Translations under genes and position numbers: made by a program
Notes under the pieces: generated by a model
Database searches by the model: none
Seen by the model: only the letters and a program-made list of their open reading frames with translations
Told to the model about the DNA's origin: nothing
Assembly (NCBI GenBank): GCA_036768485.1
Contig: JAVLUZ010000700.1
Coordinates: forward strand, 240,451 to 304,450
Direction of reading: 5' to 3'
Length of the DNA stretch: 64,000 nucleotides
Source of the DNA: Mermis nigrescens
Lineage: Eukaryota; Nematoda; Enoplea; Mermithida; Mermithidae
In this document: positions 48,501 to 58,194 of the stretch, one piece after another
Position numbering within the stretch: position 1 is the first letter of the stretch
How the letters are laid out: every line of letters begins with the position of its first letter

Positions 48501-49289
48501 AAAACAGTGTTTTTGACGTGTACTTCGTTTTTAGCCGAAAAAGGCACTTTGTACAAATTTTTCGGGCCTGACCCCCAGAATTTCCATTCTGTACATGTAT
48601 GGTATAGACCCCAAACAATCTCTCTGTGCATGTCTAGTAAGCAAGCACGTAGCTATGGGGAGATAAAATGAAACTAGTCCCTGAATTTTTGATTTCATTG
48701 AATTCGTGTAATATTTATCTTTCGAACAGTTTAAATTTGAGTAAAATATAGTGAATATATCAAATTTTCCGATTCTACGCGCAGAATTACGTAATTTCCG
48801 CATTTCTCTTTGCATGCAATATTCCATAATCGAGTTTAAAACAAATTAGGCGATTTTTCAGATGAGTCGAGCTTCGAGAATGATGTAAAATCCTTTGTCG
48901 GCCATTTTATACAGCATATTTTTGAATATAATTGAATTAGTTTTAAATTTCTTAAATTTTTCAAGTAATTTTAGAGATGTCAGTCTCCAAAATTTTCGAC
49001 CCCCCACAAATTCAGAAGACCAGCTACTTGCCTGCTCATCAGTATTTGGAAACAAAAGTAAAACAATCAATATTTCAAAAAAATAAAGTCAACCTCTCGA
49101 GGTTAATTCCTCAGCGGCTGTACGTGAAACGTCAGTGATCGCACCCTTTACACCAAATTGTTTCACAAAAAGCTTATCTTCCTGTATGCTGCGTAAAAGA
49201 TCGGCCTGGCGCGCATAATATTGCCGAGTGGATTTTTTTCGCGCCTTTGAAGCCAAATGGTCAAAATGGACGATCTTAAGATCATTATA
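36255..49289 (-). CDS. Mn-CDF cation efflux transporter, 5 exons, 5' incomplete
   Basis: Five minus-strand exons (49289-49094, 45812-45638, 42775-42620, 40838-40572, 36564-36255) join through GT-AG sites with fitting phases into 367 codons before the stop. The product is a cation diffusion facilitator, which exports divalent metal by proton antiport. The order is a cytosolic N-terminus with RQYYARQADLL, a first membrane pair with SGSLAIISSLIDSVLDLVSG, then DPYLYPRGCTRMEPLG, membrane segments with LTLDHRNDCVSN, and a C-terminal cytoplasmic domain with AHDISELLQRKIEHLPYVER and FVHVDHD. Both metal sites read DxxxD (DSVLD in TM2, DHRND in TM5), the pattern of the manganese group (MTP8-11 like). 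The first listed exon opens in phase 0 without an obvious start, so at least one N-terminal exon lies upstream. Confidence 0.9.
37030..37575. mobile_element. D-type long-inverted-repeat element, diverged
   Basis: Left arm TAAGCAACGCAAAAATCGAA (37056) and right arm ACTTCGATTTTTGCGTTGTT (37402) are inverted copies of the family arm. The right end runs to TTTTTCCTTGCCTAGC. It is in the last intron of the CDF gene. Confidence 0.6.
37908..38279. mobile_element. MITE J, copy 2 (about 372 bp)
   Basis: Flanked by an 11-bp direct repeat CAATTGGTAGG (37897-37907, 38280-38290), which includes any TSD of 8-11 bp. The right end has GGCGCCAAAACGGCGGCGCC. Confidence 0.75.
38351..39661. mobile_element. Element K with 17-bp subterminal repeat arrays (1311 bp)
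   Basis: 38360-38590 holds about thirteen units of CCCATTTCCTCGTGCGT type. 39305-39655 holds the same unit inverted (GACGCACGAGGAAATGGGA), with a gap. Flanking TTAAATTA (38343-38350, 39662-39669) is an 8-bp candidate TSD but is AT-only and could be chance. A piece of family C lies at 38625-38740. Confidence 0.65.
39670..40571. other. CDF intron DNA, D-body fragment
   Basis: 40135-40350 has D-body words (ACTTTACACCCTTGCACAAC, TTGAGTGTAAAGAAATT). 40465-40500 has a GCGCTATCGCGC palindrome like the D left end. 39670-40130 shows nothing recognised. Confidence 0.4.
40572..40838 (-). CDS. CDF transporter exon d (TM4-TM6)
   Basis: Acceptor CTTTCTTTTTAG|G, donor GGCAG|GTACAT. Encodes INIDVRLPTVLMMV, SPALAVLTLDHRNDCVSNTV and LDPVGAIIVSGYICITWF. 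The DHRND segment is the TM5 metal site. Confidence 0.92.
40839..42619. other. CDF intron, no recognised element
   Basis: About 1.8 kb with no exon-like frame on either strand, no TIR pair and no obvious repeat. It is the cleanest unique stretch of the window. Confidence 0.45.
42620..42775 (-). CDS. CDF transporter exon c (TM2-TM3 loop and TM3)
   Basis: Acceptor TTTTGAAG|G, donor GACAA|GTAAAA. Encodes REIRRRDPYLYPRGCTRMEP followed by LGSVIVSVIMGVSNVQII. The RDPYLYP-G-TR-EPLG block is a strong CDF signature. A family F element starts 99 bp upstream of the acceptor. Confidence 0.9.
42874..43348. mobile_element. Family F element (475 bp)
   Basis: CAGTGACGGATCGAGAATTT to TCTAGATCCGCGCCTG; flanks CCTGTCGG / CCCCTCGG match at 6 of 8. 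It contains CCGGCGCGATACGCCGG at 43214. Confidence 0.7.
43357..45637. other. CDF intron, mostly unrecognised
   Basis: No exon or element end is seen in 43357-45100. 45105-45165 is TTAATTAA-rich low complexity. 45180-45520 resembles repeat Q (GTGCTTGAAATTGGTCAGAA, TTTTAGCATCTATACTT). Confidence 0.4.
45638..45812 (-). CDS. CDF transporter exon b (TM1-TM2)
   Basis: Acceptor TTTATTTTAG|AA, donor ACATG|GTACGT. Encodes IRVMIVVSLCVNVTLTATK, then SGSLAIISSLIDSVLDLVSG. The DSVLD pair supplies the TM2 metal site. Confidence 0.9.
45926..46318 (+). mobile_element. Family B MITE (about 393 bp)
   Basis: CAGACGTGTTCTTGGGGG to ACATGTACG with internal B blocks, including GTGTTTTTGACGTGTACCC and a CGCGCTTAGCGCCG form of the hairpin. 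TSD not visible. It begins 114 bp upstream of CDF exon b. Confidence 0.75.
46330..47213. other. CDF intron, no recognised element
   Basis: AT-rich, no supported exon, transposase or RNA. Confidence 0.4.
47214..48065. mobile_element. Fold-back element L: 850-bp near-perfect palindrome
   Basis: The left arm starts TGGGTAGAATCCGGACAATC and the right arm ends with its inverse at 48065. Each arm has outer CCGGACAATCAATCAGGACA-type repeats, a unique block (GGGTGCCCAAAGGGGGCCTG), then an inner array of 19-20 bp units such as AAGCGCCACCRRGGTTCAC. The centre is near 47645. No protein is encoded. Confidence 0.85.
48066..48180 (+). repeat. Three tandem units beside the palindrome
   Basis: TTTGTCCTGAGTCYGGTTCC repeats about every 36-42 bp, with a linking ATTTTACCAATT / TTTTACACAATT. 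Confidence 0.8.
48221..48601 (+). mobile_element. Family B MITE, type copy (381 bp)
   Basis: CAGACGTGTTCTTGAGAGG to CTGTACATGTATG with a perfect 8-bp TSD GTATAGAC (48213-48220, 48602-48609). Terminal inversion is short: CAGACGTGT vs CATACATGT. It carries GCAGCGCTTCGCGCC. Confidence 0.9.
49094..49289 (-). CDS. CDF transporter exon a (N-terminal cytosolic part)
   Basis: Acceptor GCTGTTTTTTCAG|TAT, donor TCGAGAG|GTTGAC (a weak donor). Encodes KKSTRQYYARQADLL and AITDVSRTAAEELTSR. The YYARQ...LL motif is typical just before the membrane part of MTP-type CDF proteins. A family B element ends 43 bp upstream. Confidence 0.8.
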
Positions 49290-49331
49290 CTGAAAAAACA
49301 GCATAAAAATTTTGAGAGAAAGATTCACTCG

Positions 49332-49757
49332 CCGACGTACATAATCTTGAGGAGGGGGTTTCGGGGGTTTTCAGCCCCCAGAAAATATTCACCCAACCCC
49401 CGCAAAATTTTTCATCTCCCTAGAATGGGCGATTTTTCGAAAGTTTTCAGAAGTTTCCTTAAAATCGGTAGAAAAAGTGCTTTTTAAGTGTTTTAGCTAT
49501 CTATTTGCTCAAAAGTGCCAAATTTTGGGCGCTTCGCGCCATATACTCATGTTTTGTCCCATATATTGTTCAATTTATTTCACTTTTTTCGATATTTTCA
49601 AAATTTTTTATGTTTTTATGCTCTAGAAAAATAGAGCATCGTCAGAAACTCCAAAAAAACGATGTTTTTGATGCGTACTCACCATTTTCGGGCTCAAAAA
49701 GGTATTTTAGGATTTCACCCCCTCCCCCATCCAGAATTCATATGCTGTACATGTCTG
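49332..49757 (+). mobile_element. Family B MITE
   Basis: CCGACGTACATAATCTTGAG to CTGTACATGTCTG, with GGGCGCTTCGCGCC and GATGTTTTTGATGCGTACTC. Ends are slightly degraded and the TSD is unclear. It lies 43 bp upstream of CDF exon a. Confidence 0.75.
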
Positions 49758-49877
49758 CTCACCGAAATATGGAATAAAAAATGCGACATTTTAAAAAGCT
49801 ATAAGGCACCAAAAAAATGTAATCTGGTCAGAAGATATTAATATTTCATCTCTCCGGATCGAAAATTCTTAGCGTCA

Positions 49878-50178
49878 CGGCCAGACATGCATGTGAAAGG
49901 TTGGGGGTCCAGAACCTAGGATGAAAAAATTCGAAATTCTCTTGGGAAAATGAACATAAGAAATTCGAATAAATTAAACAAAATATGGTCAAGAAATAAG
50001 TATACCATGCGAAGCGCCGAAAATGTGACACTTTTGGGCAAATAAGTCAAAAACGCCTAAAACAGCAACTTATGAATTTTTTGGAAACTCTCGAAAAGTC
50101 GCGAATTCGGAGGGGGTGAGAAAGTTTCTGAAGGGTCAGATGAACAATTTTCTGGGCTCCCAAAACCCCAAGATCATG
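49878..50178 (-). mobile_element. Family B-like copy, reversed and diverged
   Basis: CAGACATGCATGTGAAAGG at the left and AAGATCATGTATGG at the right, with GCGAAGCGCCGAAAATGTGA inside, matching family B read in reverse. Confidence 0.5.
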
Positions 50179-50246
50179 TATGGTTGCAACACATCGGACT
50201 TAACCTCGAGATCGGCGAATGAAATCTTTTTTCGTATCGCTTATTC

Positions 50247-51731
50247 CATACGCGTAGCCAGGGGGGGCGTTGGGGGCACATGCCCCCCCCCGAAATTTTT
50301 CAGAAATATTGTTGATTTTTCTGTTGCAATAATGTGTGTCCAGAAAACTGAATTCAAAAAGGCAAACATGTCAAAATTTGAGTCATTATTATTTATTGCT
50401 ATATAGATCCAATGAATTTAAAAGCTTTAATCAGCTAAAATAATCCAGCACATCACATCACTCTAGTAATTTAATGCACGATTTGTTCGTTGAATGAAAC
50501 TCGCATGCTTGTTGAGCATAATAGTAAAAGTGTAAAAATGATTGTGTACCAGTTTGTCTATTCTTTGCTTTGTTTGTCTTTTGTGTACTAGTTTGTCTAT
50601 TCTTCATTTCGTTTTTCTTTCTTTACAAAGACACATAATCCTATTTTAAATAAAAGAATGGCCAAATTTTCTTATGTTATTGCGCATTTCTGGTTCTCTG
50701 AACTGCATTTTGTTAATAAGAAGGCCACAAATGGGCCTGAAAACGGTAAGAACAAAATTTTTACTGATACATCTTTTTATATCTTATTGGCAGTGACTCG
50801 TTGCTGCGCTATGTAATTAGCAAAGGTTGAAAAGCGCATCTCAGCTAAGAAGTTTTATGCAATGCAGGAATCCATCAATTTTAAGTGTTTTTGGGCTTGC
50901 TTCAGGACCGAGATTTAACCGATTTTGCGAAAATTTAACGTTACTATTTAACATTAAAATGCTTTTTTTACAAAATTTTCTGGGACTCTGCCCGGACCCC
51001 GCTGGAAACGCCTGAGCGCGCTACCCCAGACCCCCCACAGCCGTAAAATCCCGTTGTACATGTGCAACGAGATTTTAGGGAGAACAAGCCAGGTAAAAGG
51101 GTTAGGAATTTCTGAAAATTTGCGGCGTTTCGCGCCGGCATTAATTTGTCTGTTTTGCCTGATTTAAGCGGTATAAATTGAGTTTCAAATACAAAAACGT
51201 CAAAATTTTCCGGCGCATAGCGCCGCCATATACTGTTCTTTCTTTTTGTAATGCTCCAGCATTGCGTTCAAGAAGCCAGAATCACTCCAAATATCTTCAG
51301 GCAAATTTAGTGATTCGCATTTTTCTTGTTAGAAACTTGAACCGTTAAAACTGTTTTGCACAAATTTGATAATTTTCTCCTCTGTCAGACTATTAGTATT
51401 CACAGAACTACAAAATGTCAAGGGCGGTAAAAAATGACTAAATTTCTTGGCACTTTGCGCCACTTATGAATTTCGAACTGTTTGTCACTAGAAAATCCGT
51501 AAATTCTATATGAAAACGGTAGAAATTCCACAAAATTCCTGCGCTTCACGCCACTTTACACTGTTTGTATTTTTGATCGCCAGAAACCTATAAATTAGCT
51601 AGGCTACACTAATAAAGGTCGAAAAACTCAGTTTTACTATACATAACGTTACTGGCATTCAATGCAAAAGTAGTCTTAAAAATTTTTCTGTTTATGCCCC
51701 CCCCCGATCCAAAATCTTGGCTACGCCTCTG
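50247..51731. mobile_element. Family N element (1485 bp) with hairpin units
   Basis: CATACGCGTAGCCAGGGG to CTTGGCTACGCCTCTG. Perfect 8-bp TSD GCTTATTC at 50239-50246 and 51732-51739. The right half has diverged hairpin units such as TTTCGCGCCGG (51127), CCGGCGCATAGCGCCGCC (51209), CACTTTGCGCCACTT (51452) and GCGCTTCACGCCACTT (51541). Confidence 0.85.
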
Positions 51732-52552
51732 GCTTATTCATGAAGCTTAAGTTCAAATTCTATGCGTATTATCCATTAAGTTTATGTTTTCGGATGTTAT
51801 AGGATAAATTTCGAAACAGACTGTACTTTATAGACCGTAAGTTCATGTGCGCTGAGCTCGAGGTACAAACGTATTGCAATCGGGCTCTGATCAACAGATA
51901 CAATAAGATTTTACGCCGTTTCCATAATTCAGCGCGTAATAGGAAGCAAGGAGCTGTTAATCATTGACAGTCATGAAACCTATTATTTAGACTTAAAAAA
52001 ACAAAAGCGTGGGGGTTAATTTGGAACCACATAATCAAAAAATTGGAACCTAATAATTAACTTAAAAAATTTTACTCGTTTGTTTCGCGATTCTTTATTG
52101 CGTTTTTCGCTCTAACACCAATCGTCAGAGCATTTTTGACCTTTAAATATGTTTGATCCCATGATTAGGGTTTTACCCTTGTTCGCTCATAAATGACTTC
52201 CAAAAACCAAGCGAAGAACTTCAGTACTTTAGAAGCGTTTTGAGAAATTTTTCATTTGGAAACCTTATGTACAAGTAACGAATGTATGTACGAGTATGCA
52301 CATATTGCGTTCATACTTCAGCTTCATCGGCAGGATTTTTAGCTCTATTTCTCAAGCCTGCAGTTTTGCCGGGGAAGTTGAAGTTTTGGTAGTTGAACTT
52401 CGACTAATTGTAGTTGACCTTATTGCTGGTGTTTCAGCTTCATTCCCGGCTATCTTAATCTTGCGACATTTTAAGTCAAACATTGACTGTCTTCAATACT
52501 TAAAGCAAACGAAAATGCAGTACCTTGTAACACAAGTAACTATATTGACAGG

Positions 52553-52825
52553 CACACGTGGGCATGGGGGGTTTGGGGGGTATGCACCCCCAGAAGTTGA
52601 AATACCCCCCAGAAATCAAAATACCCCCCATAATTCAATTTTTGAAATTTTGTTGCTTTTTTAGCGATTTTTTGATGCCATTGGATAGTGCTCAATGAGA
52701 AACGTCGAAAAATGGTGTTTTTCGCCATACAACCACTTTTAAGACCATTTTTTGACCTTTGAAAATTTTTCCACCCCCCAAAAATTTTTTCATACCCCCC
52801 AGAATTTTGGTGCTGCTCACCTATG
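52553..52825 (+). mobile_element. Family C MITE (273 bp)
   Basis: CACACGTGGGCATGGG to CTGCTCACCTATG, perfect TSD TTGACAGG (52545-52552, 52826-52833). Confidence 0.9.
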
Positions 52826-52833
52826 TTGACAGG

Positions 52834-54025
52834 GCTTTCTAATGTTTGATTAGGAGCCAAAATGACAACGATTTACTTGATTTAATGAAAATCTGCATTT
52901 ACATACCTATTTGATAGACTTATCAGTGACAAGTCTTTATCAGAGAACAAACTCAAGAATGAGGAATTATTTCCGAAAAAGGTTCGAGCATGTCTCTACT
53001 AATACTTTTTATTTTTTATCAGCTATCTGACCACTCCACAAAAAATAAATGAAAATCAAAATGTTCTTTAAAAAGGGCTCGAAATTGATCAGAAAAGCTC
53101 TTCAAGCATTGTAGTCACTTTACTTTAGGAAAAACATGAAGACAATCTTTAATAGAAGAATGAAGCCAACAGAGATAAAACAGTGTGGCTCACACTAACG
53201 GCAAAATAATATTAATTTTTTAGACCTTGCCACAAAGAGAGGATGTGAAGAACCAACCATTTGTCGCACTAAGCTTTCTTGGACTGACATTTGCAAAGAA
53301 AAAAGTTTAAACGTTTATTGTTTAAGTCCTCCTTTAAAAGTTAAAACTCTCGGCTTCATATTTCCAACACGTCAAAATCCATGAAAATCCGTGAATTAAT
53401 GCAAAGATCAAGGAAATCACTGTGTATTTTTCTCGACAGAAAACTTGAAAGAACACGGTCTTTACTCCGATAAGTACCTGCACAAAGTCGCGCAGAATTT
53501 CACGTCTTCTGAAAACTTTTCCAGCACAAGCATTGACAAATGCGTCAAAGACAACTCACAACACAAGCAATGTCAGTGTTTCACTTTCAGAAATGCAAGT
53601 GCAGAAAGCTTTAGGACCTAAAGTCTATTCTACGAAACATTTTGCATGGATTGCAATTAAGGAATTAATGTAAATCGATTACAAAAGCGGTTTAAAGTGA
53701 TGCCAAAATCACGATACTGTGCACAGCAACTAATAAGCTTATGAAGTTTTGCTCTGCAAAATTGCATAGCAGTAGGCTGTCTAGAAGCAACTTTTGTAGC
53801 TACTCACTTGAGTGTTGAAAATTCATTTCTATGTACAAAGTTTCGTGAATTTGACTATATAGTCTATTTCACAAAACCATGTGCACATATTTTTGAAATA
53901 ATCTAAATTGACTACAAAAGCGATTTGAATCGGAACAGCAATCATGATACTGTACACACCGATCGACAAGCATATGAAGTTCAATGGCGCAACACAATAG
54001 ATTGTCTGAAAACTACTTTTATAGC
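52834..54025. other. No recognised gene
   Basis: 53640-53960 holds two diverged copies of an ATTTCACAAAAC / CTACAAAAGCGRTTTRAA / ATACTGTRCAC sequence akin to MITE P. The rest is unrecognised. Confidence 0.4.
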
Positions 54026-54250
54026 TATAGTCCGTTTCATTTAACTTTGTGATTTTCCTTCGAATTTAAGCCGCATTAATCAGGCTACAAAAGTGGTTTA
54101 AAATTTTGATGCATTAATGCGACTTTACAATAGCAAATGTGTTACTGTAAGTCTATATACAGTAGAATCTCACAACTACATTAGTTAGAAACACTTTTGT
54201 AGGCACTTTTAATTTTTTTCAAAATTCTCAGCTAAATGAAACAGACTATA
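54026..54250. mobile_element. MITE P, copy 2 (225 bp)
   Basis: TATAGTCCGTTTCATTTAAC at the left and GCTAAATGAAACAGACTATA at the right, inverted. It is a shorter, uninterrupted relative of 35257-35864. Confidence 0.7.
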
Positions 54251-54735
54251 TTTCCTTGGACCCTGAAAATTGACTTTCGTGCACAAGGTTTCGTGAAATA
54301 TACTATAGAATCCCAGAACAACTAGAGGAAAATTTTTCTGTTGGAAACGAGACAGAATGAAGGTCAAAAATTTGAATTTTCTTTCAAAAGTGCCTACCAC
54401 CAGAAATTGTCAGTTAAGACAGTTTTAACGCTAACGATCACACATGGGCGTGGGGGAGGGGTTGAGGAGTCTAACACTAGGGAGATCCGGCAGATCCCCC
54501 TACCCAAATCGGCAGACCTTCCAGAATTAAATTTTTGGCGTATTTTCGGGATTAGCGGTGTTTTACCGTCTTTTGATAATGATTTGTAATCTGAAAGAAA
54601 AATTTAAAATTCTCGGAAATTTTTTAAATTTACGGGCGCATAGAGGAAATATTGACACACGGCTCTGAAAAAATACACGAGAAATCATTGTAAGCATACA
54701 TGTGGGGCTCGAAATTTTGGGTGAAGGGTCCCCGT

Positions 54736-55278
54736 CATACATGGGCGTAAAGGGGGGGGTGGTTTGAGGGAGGGGGTTTGAAGGGGTATGCACCACGCAT
54801 GGGCGTTGGGGGGGGGTTTGGGGGTATGCACCCCCCAGAAGTTGAAATACCCCCCCAGAAATCAAACCCCCCCCCCGAATTCAAATTTTTAAATTTTTTT
54901 TGCTTTTTTAGCGATTTTTTGATGCCATTGGATAGTGCTCGATGAGAAACGTCGAAAAATGGTGTTTTTTTCGCCATACGAACACTTTTAAGACCATTTT
55001 TCGTCCTTTGAAAATTTTTCCAACCCCCAGAATTTCGGTGCTGCCCACCTATGGTATGCACCCCTTAGTAGGCCAAATACCCCCCTATAAACCAGAATGC
55101 CCCCCCCCAGAATTCAATTTTTTTAAACTTTTTTTCGCAATTTTTTGATGCCAATGGATAGTGCTCGATGAGAAACGTTAAAAAATGGTGTTTTTTCGCC
55201 ATACCACTATTTTTAAGACCGTTTTTTGACCTTCGAAAAACCATGCACCCCCCAGAATTTTGGTGCTGCCCATGCATG
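54736..55278 (+). mobile_element. Composite: family C inserted in family C (543 bp)
   Basis: Outer CATACATGGGCGTAAAGG to CTGCCCATGCATG, TSD GTCCCCGT (54728-54735) / ATCCCCGT (55279-55286). Inner copy 54794-55053 (CACGCATGGGCGTTGG to CTGCCCACCTATG) has a perfect TSD GTATGCAC (54786-54793, 55054-55061), which is a piece of the outer element. Confidence 0.9.
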
Positions 55279-55286
55279 ATCCCCGT

Positions 55287-55952
55287 CCATTTTGAGAGGA
55301 GGGGGTAAATGACCGCCAAATTATGGCTAAAAAAACAAAAAACGACTAAAAAATTCAGATTGTTTCAAAAATGAGGAAGTCGAAAATTTTTTTGGCTTCG
55401 GGGGATGGGGGACAACCAGCTATGGGTAGGGGGATCCCCATCCCCACTGTTGCATTTATGATTGCAAGAACTAAAAAATCTTTTTGTTGTACATCAACTA
55501 CTCTTTTGACGTACAAATTAGATTTTTTAAGCGCCACAAAAGTCAGTAAATATCATTAATGTGTACCTACTAACCCGGCGCGAAGCGCTGGAAAGATTTG
55601 AAAAATCATGACAATGAATGGTCAGTCTCATAAAAATACACATTTGTCTCAATTGCGCACAACTATCATTTTTGGACGATAGGGGGGGTGGGCGGCGCCC
55701 GCCCCTAAATCTGCCCTTGGCCGCCCATTTATGATTGTAAACGATCAAATTTCTTTATTCACTTGAACTTAAAAATCTCTGGACGACTTTAGCTCAGACC
55801 AGTCTGACCGCGCGGAATGTATTACAAATCTCTATAGTCTATGTACACCTCTGACGAATAGTCTCTTATTGTATTGAGCTAATAATATTTATTAAAATTG
55901 AAACACAATTTACAATTTTTGAAAGTGATAACCACTGCGAAAAAAGGGCTAG
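55287..55952. other. Family F right-end remnant and unrecognised DNA
   Basis: 55573-55735 has CCCGGCGCGAAGCGCTGG and then GGGCGGCGCCCGCCCCTAAA with TCTGCCCTTG, as at the right end of family F. No left end is defined. Confidence 0.45.
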
Positions 55953-55960
55953 GTCGTAAC

Positions 55961-56250
55961 CACACATGGGCGTGGGGGGGGTTTGGGGGTATGCACCCCC
56001 AGAAGTTGAAATACCCCCAGAAATCAAAATACCTCCCCCAGTAAATTTTTTTTGCTTTTTTAGCAATTTTTTGATGCCATTGGATAGTGCTCGACGAGAA
56101 ACGTCGAAAAATGGTGTTTATTTCGCCATACAACCACTTTTAAGACAATTTTTTGACCTTTAAAAATTTTTTCACCCCCCCCAGAAATTTTTTCACCCCC
56201 CCCCAGGAATTTTTTCACCCCCCCCAGAATTTCGGTGCTGCCCACCTATG
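55961..56250 (+). mobile_element. Family C MITE (290 bp)
   Basis: CACACATGGGCGTGGGG to CTGCCCACCTATG, TSD GTCGTAAC (55953-55960) / GTCATAAC (56251-56258). Its right part has three tandem TTTTTTCACCCCCCCCAG units. Confidence 0.88.
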
Positions 56251-56258
56251 GTCATAAC

Positions 56259-56928
56259 GTCGAATTCTTTTTGATTTACGTTGGCAACAATATTTTATCG
56301 ATACGCCTTATACAGGTTGCCAACGTAAAAGATTGTGCGTGGTGATAAATACTATTCAAAAAATTTAAAAACTCACTATTTAAAATTTAAATTTGTTGGA
56401 AACTTTTTAAAAGAACTTGAATTTTCACCGCCTCATTGTGAAAGAAGCACGTAAACGCCGAAAAATGCTGTCTTAATCAACTAAGTAGGTACATATGCCA
56501 CCCAAGGGAACATCAAAATCTATAGTGAAATGTCTGACAGACGATTCGAATAATGGATTAGGAGAACAATATCACAGATTCTGCACGTCGCTTTTTTCTA
56601 GCAGGCGAATTAAAACCGCGTGAAAGACAGGATAGATAAGTAGGAGGTATCAAATATTTACTTTGCAAAAAAAGCGCAAGCCACATCTTCCATTGATAAA
56701 ATGATGACAATCAAACATATTAGGCAAGGTAGGTAGGTACATGTCTCACATTCGATTGCGAATGCCCAATTGATAACATTGCCAATGATTAACAATGCAA
56801 ACATTCGTTCGACGAGCATCCATATTTGCTCAACTTATCCAATCATGCGTTTTAAAAAATTGTGAAGATTGACTGATATTACATACTCATCATCTGCCAA
56901 ATTTTATTGCACGCTATCAGTTTACATA
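56259..56928. other. No recognised gene
   Basis: 56270-56330 has a short inverted pair (TTTACGTTGGCAACA / GGTTGCCAACGTAAA). Otherwise nothing identified. Confidence 0.4.
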
Positions 56929-56936
56929 TGCCCGAT

Positions 56937-57176
56937 CATACCTGGGCGTGGGGGGTTTGGGGGAATGCACCCTCCGAGAAACCAAAAATCAAAATCCCCC
57001 CTTAAATTCAATTTTTGAAATTTTTTTGTTTTTTTCGCAATCTTTTGATGCCAATGGATAGTGCTCAATGAGAAACCTTTAAAAATTGTTTTTTTTGCCA
57101 TACCAGCATTTTAAGGCCATTTTTTGACCTTTGAAAAAATCTTCCACCCCCAGAACTTTGGTGCCGCCCACCTATG
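56937..57176 (+). mobile_element. Family C MITE (240 bp)
   Basis: CATACCTGGGCGTGGGG to GCCGCCCACCTATG, perfect TSD TGCCCGAT (56929-56936, 57177-57184). Confidence 0.9.
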
Positions 57177-57265
57177 TGCCCGATGCACAATATTGTTGCA
57201 GGAATAGAAGCCTAACAGCCACAGCCAGCTGCACGTGGAGGTGGAGGTCTGTCTGTAGGGTCGAA

Positions 57266-57866
57266 CACACATGGGCATGGGGGAATGGGGGTTGTACCCC
57301 CAGAAGTTGAAATACCCCCCAGATTACTGTAGACCAGTTTTTTTTGTACAAGGTCCATTTGTACATGTACAAAGATGGTCCTCAAAAGTCTTTGTACATT
57401 TTGTATACACAAATTTTTGCTTACGATAATATGATACAGTAGCGATTTTAATGTGATAAAAACAGAGTTGCTTGACCTTTGGTAGTGTATTTTAGCTAAT
57501 CTTGGGTCTCTGAGGGCAGAAATCACTAAGAATCGCCTTAAAACGGCCCGGAGTGCAAAAAAATTTGACATTTTTCCTTTCGAAATGCAATTTCTGCCAT
57601 TATAAAGATACATAGACACACAATTAATCATTTCGGCCCGAAGCCCGAATATTTTTGCGAATTTTAGACCTTTTTTGCAATTTGTGTCTTCCCAAAAATC
57701 TTTAAATATGTGCAAAGGCGATTCCGAAAAGTCTTTGTATATCGGGAAAAATGTTTGCCGAATACTAAAAAAACCGTGCTGTAGACCCTCAAAATTCTAT
57801 TTTTAGTAACATTTTTTTGCGATTTACCCTAGTCTGACCCCCCAGAATTTTGGTGCTGCCTATGTA
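57266..57866 (+). mobile_element. Family C copy split by family A
   Basis: Left end CACACATGGGCATGGGG at 57266; right end CAGAATTTTGGTGCTGCCTA at 57846. The A element 57335-57778 lies between. Most of the C interior is missing. Confidence 0.65.
57335..57778. mobile_element. Family A hAT-like MITE, internally deleted (444 bp)
   Basis: CAGTTTTTTTTGTACAAGG to CTAAAAAAACCGTG, perfect TSD CTGTAGAC (57327-57334, 57779-57786). Confidence 0.9.
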
Positions 57867-58070
57867 TGGTCTAGAGACCGCCAGAATGGAAAAAAATGGA
57901 AAATTGAGGAAAAAGAAGGTTCACAAGTGCTTAAAATTGACGAGAAATGGTGTATTAACGTACATAGTTTTAACACTATTTAATTGCTCAGCTTTTGAGT
58001 TTATTTTGACCCAAGCTCAATTGTGGATGCCCCAACAGGTTGACCCTAACAGCTATCAGCAATAAATCAC
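57867..58070. repeat. Dispersed repeat Q
   Basis: ACAAGTGCTTAAAATTGACG and TAGTTTTAACACTATTTAAT match the Q segments near 45350 and 4680 in order. Confidence 0.45.
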
Positions 58071-58194
58071 GGCGGCTTTGCCGTAAAATCAGTGGTGGTT
58101 AAAAATCGAACACTTTTAAACTGATAATTTCTGGGGAAAGTTTGAAAAAATTGTTTTTCAAATCATAAGATGGAACAGACAGTAGGCAATATCA

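Noticed and set aside
49332..49757. TSD for this B copy (TTCACTCG / CTCACCGA)
   Set aside because: Only about half of the positions agree; not better than chance for an 8-mer.
52296..52664. 122-codon plus-strand frame
   Set aside because: Its 3' third is family C DNA and the first part has no recognisable domain or splice context.
57212..57715. 167-codon minus-strand frame
   Set aside because: It runs across family A and family C sequence; similar frames appear in every copy of A and contain no domain.
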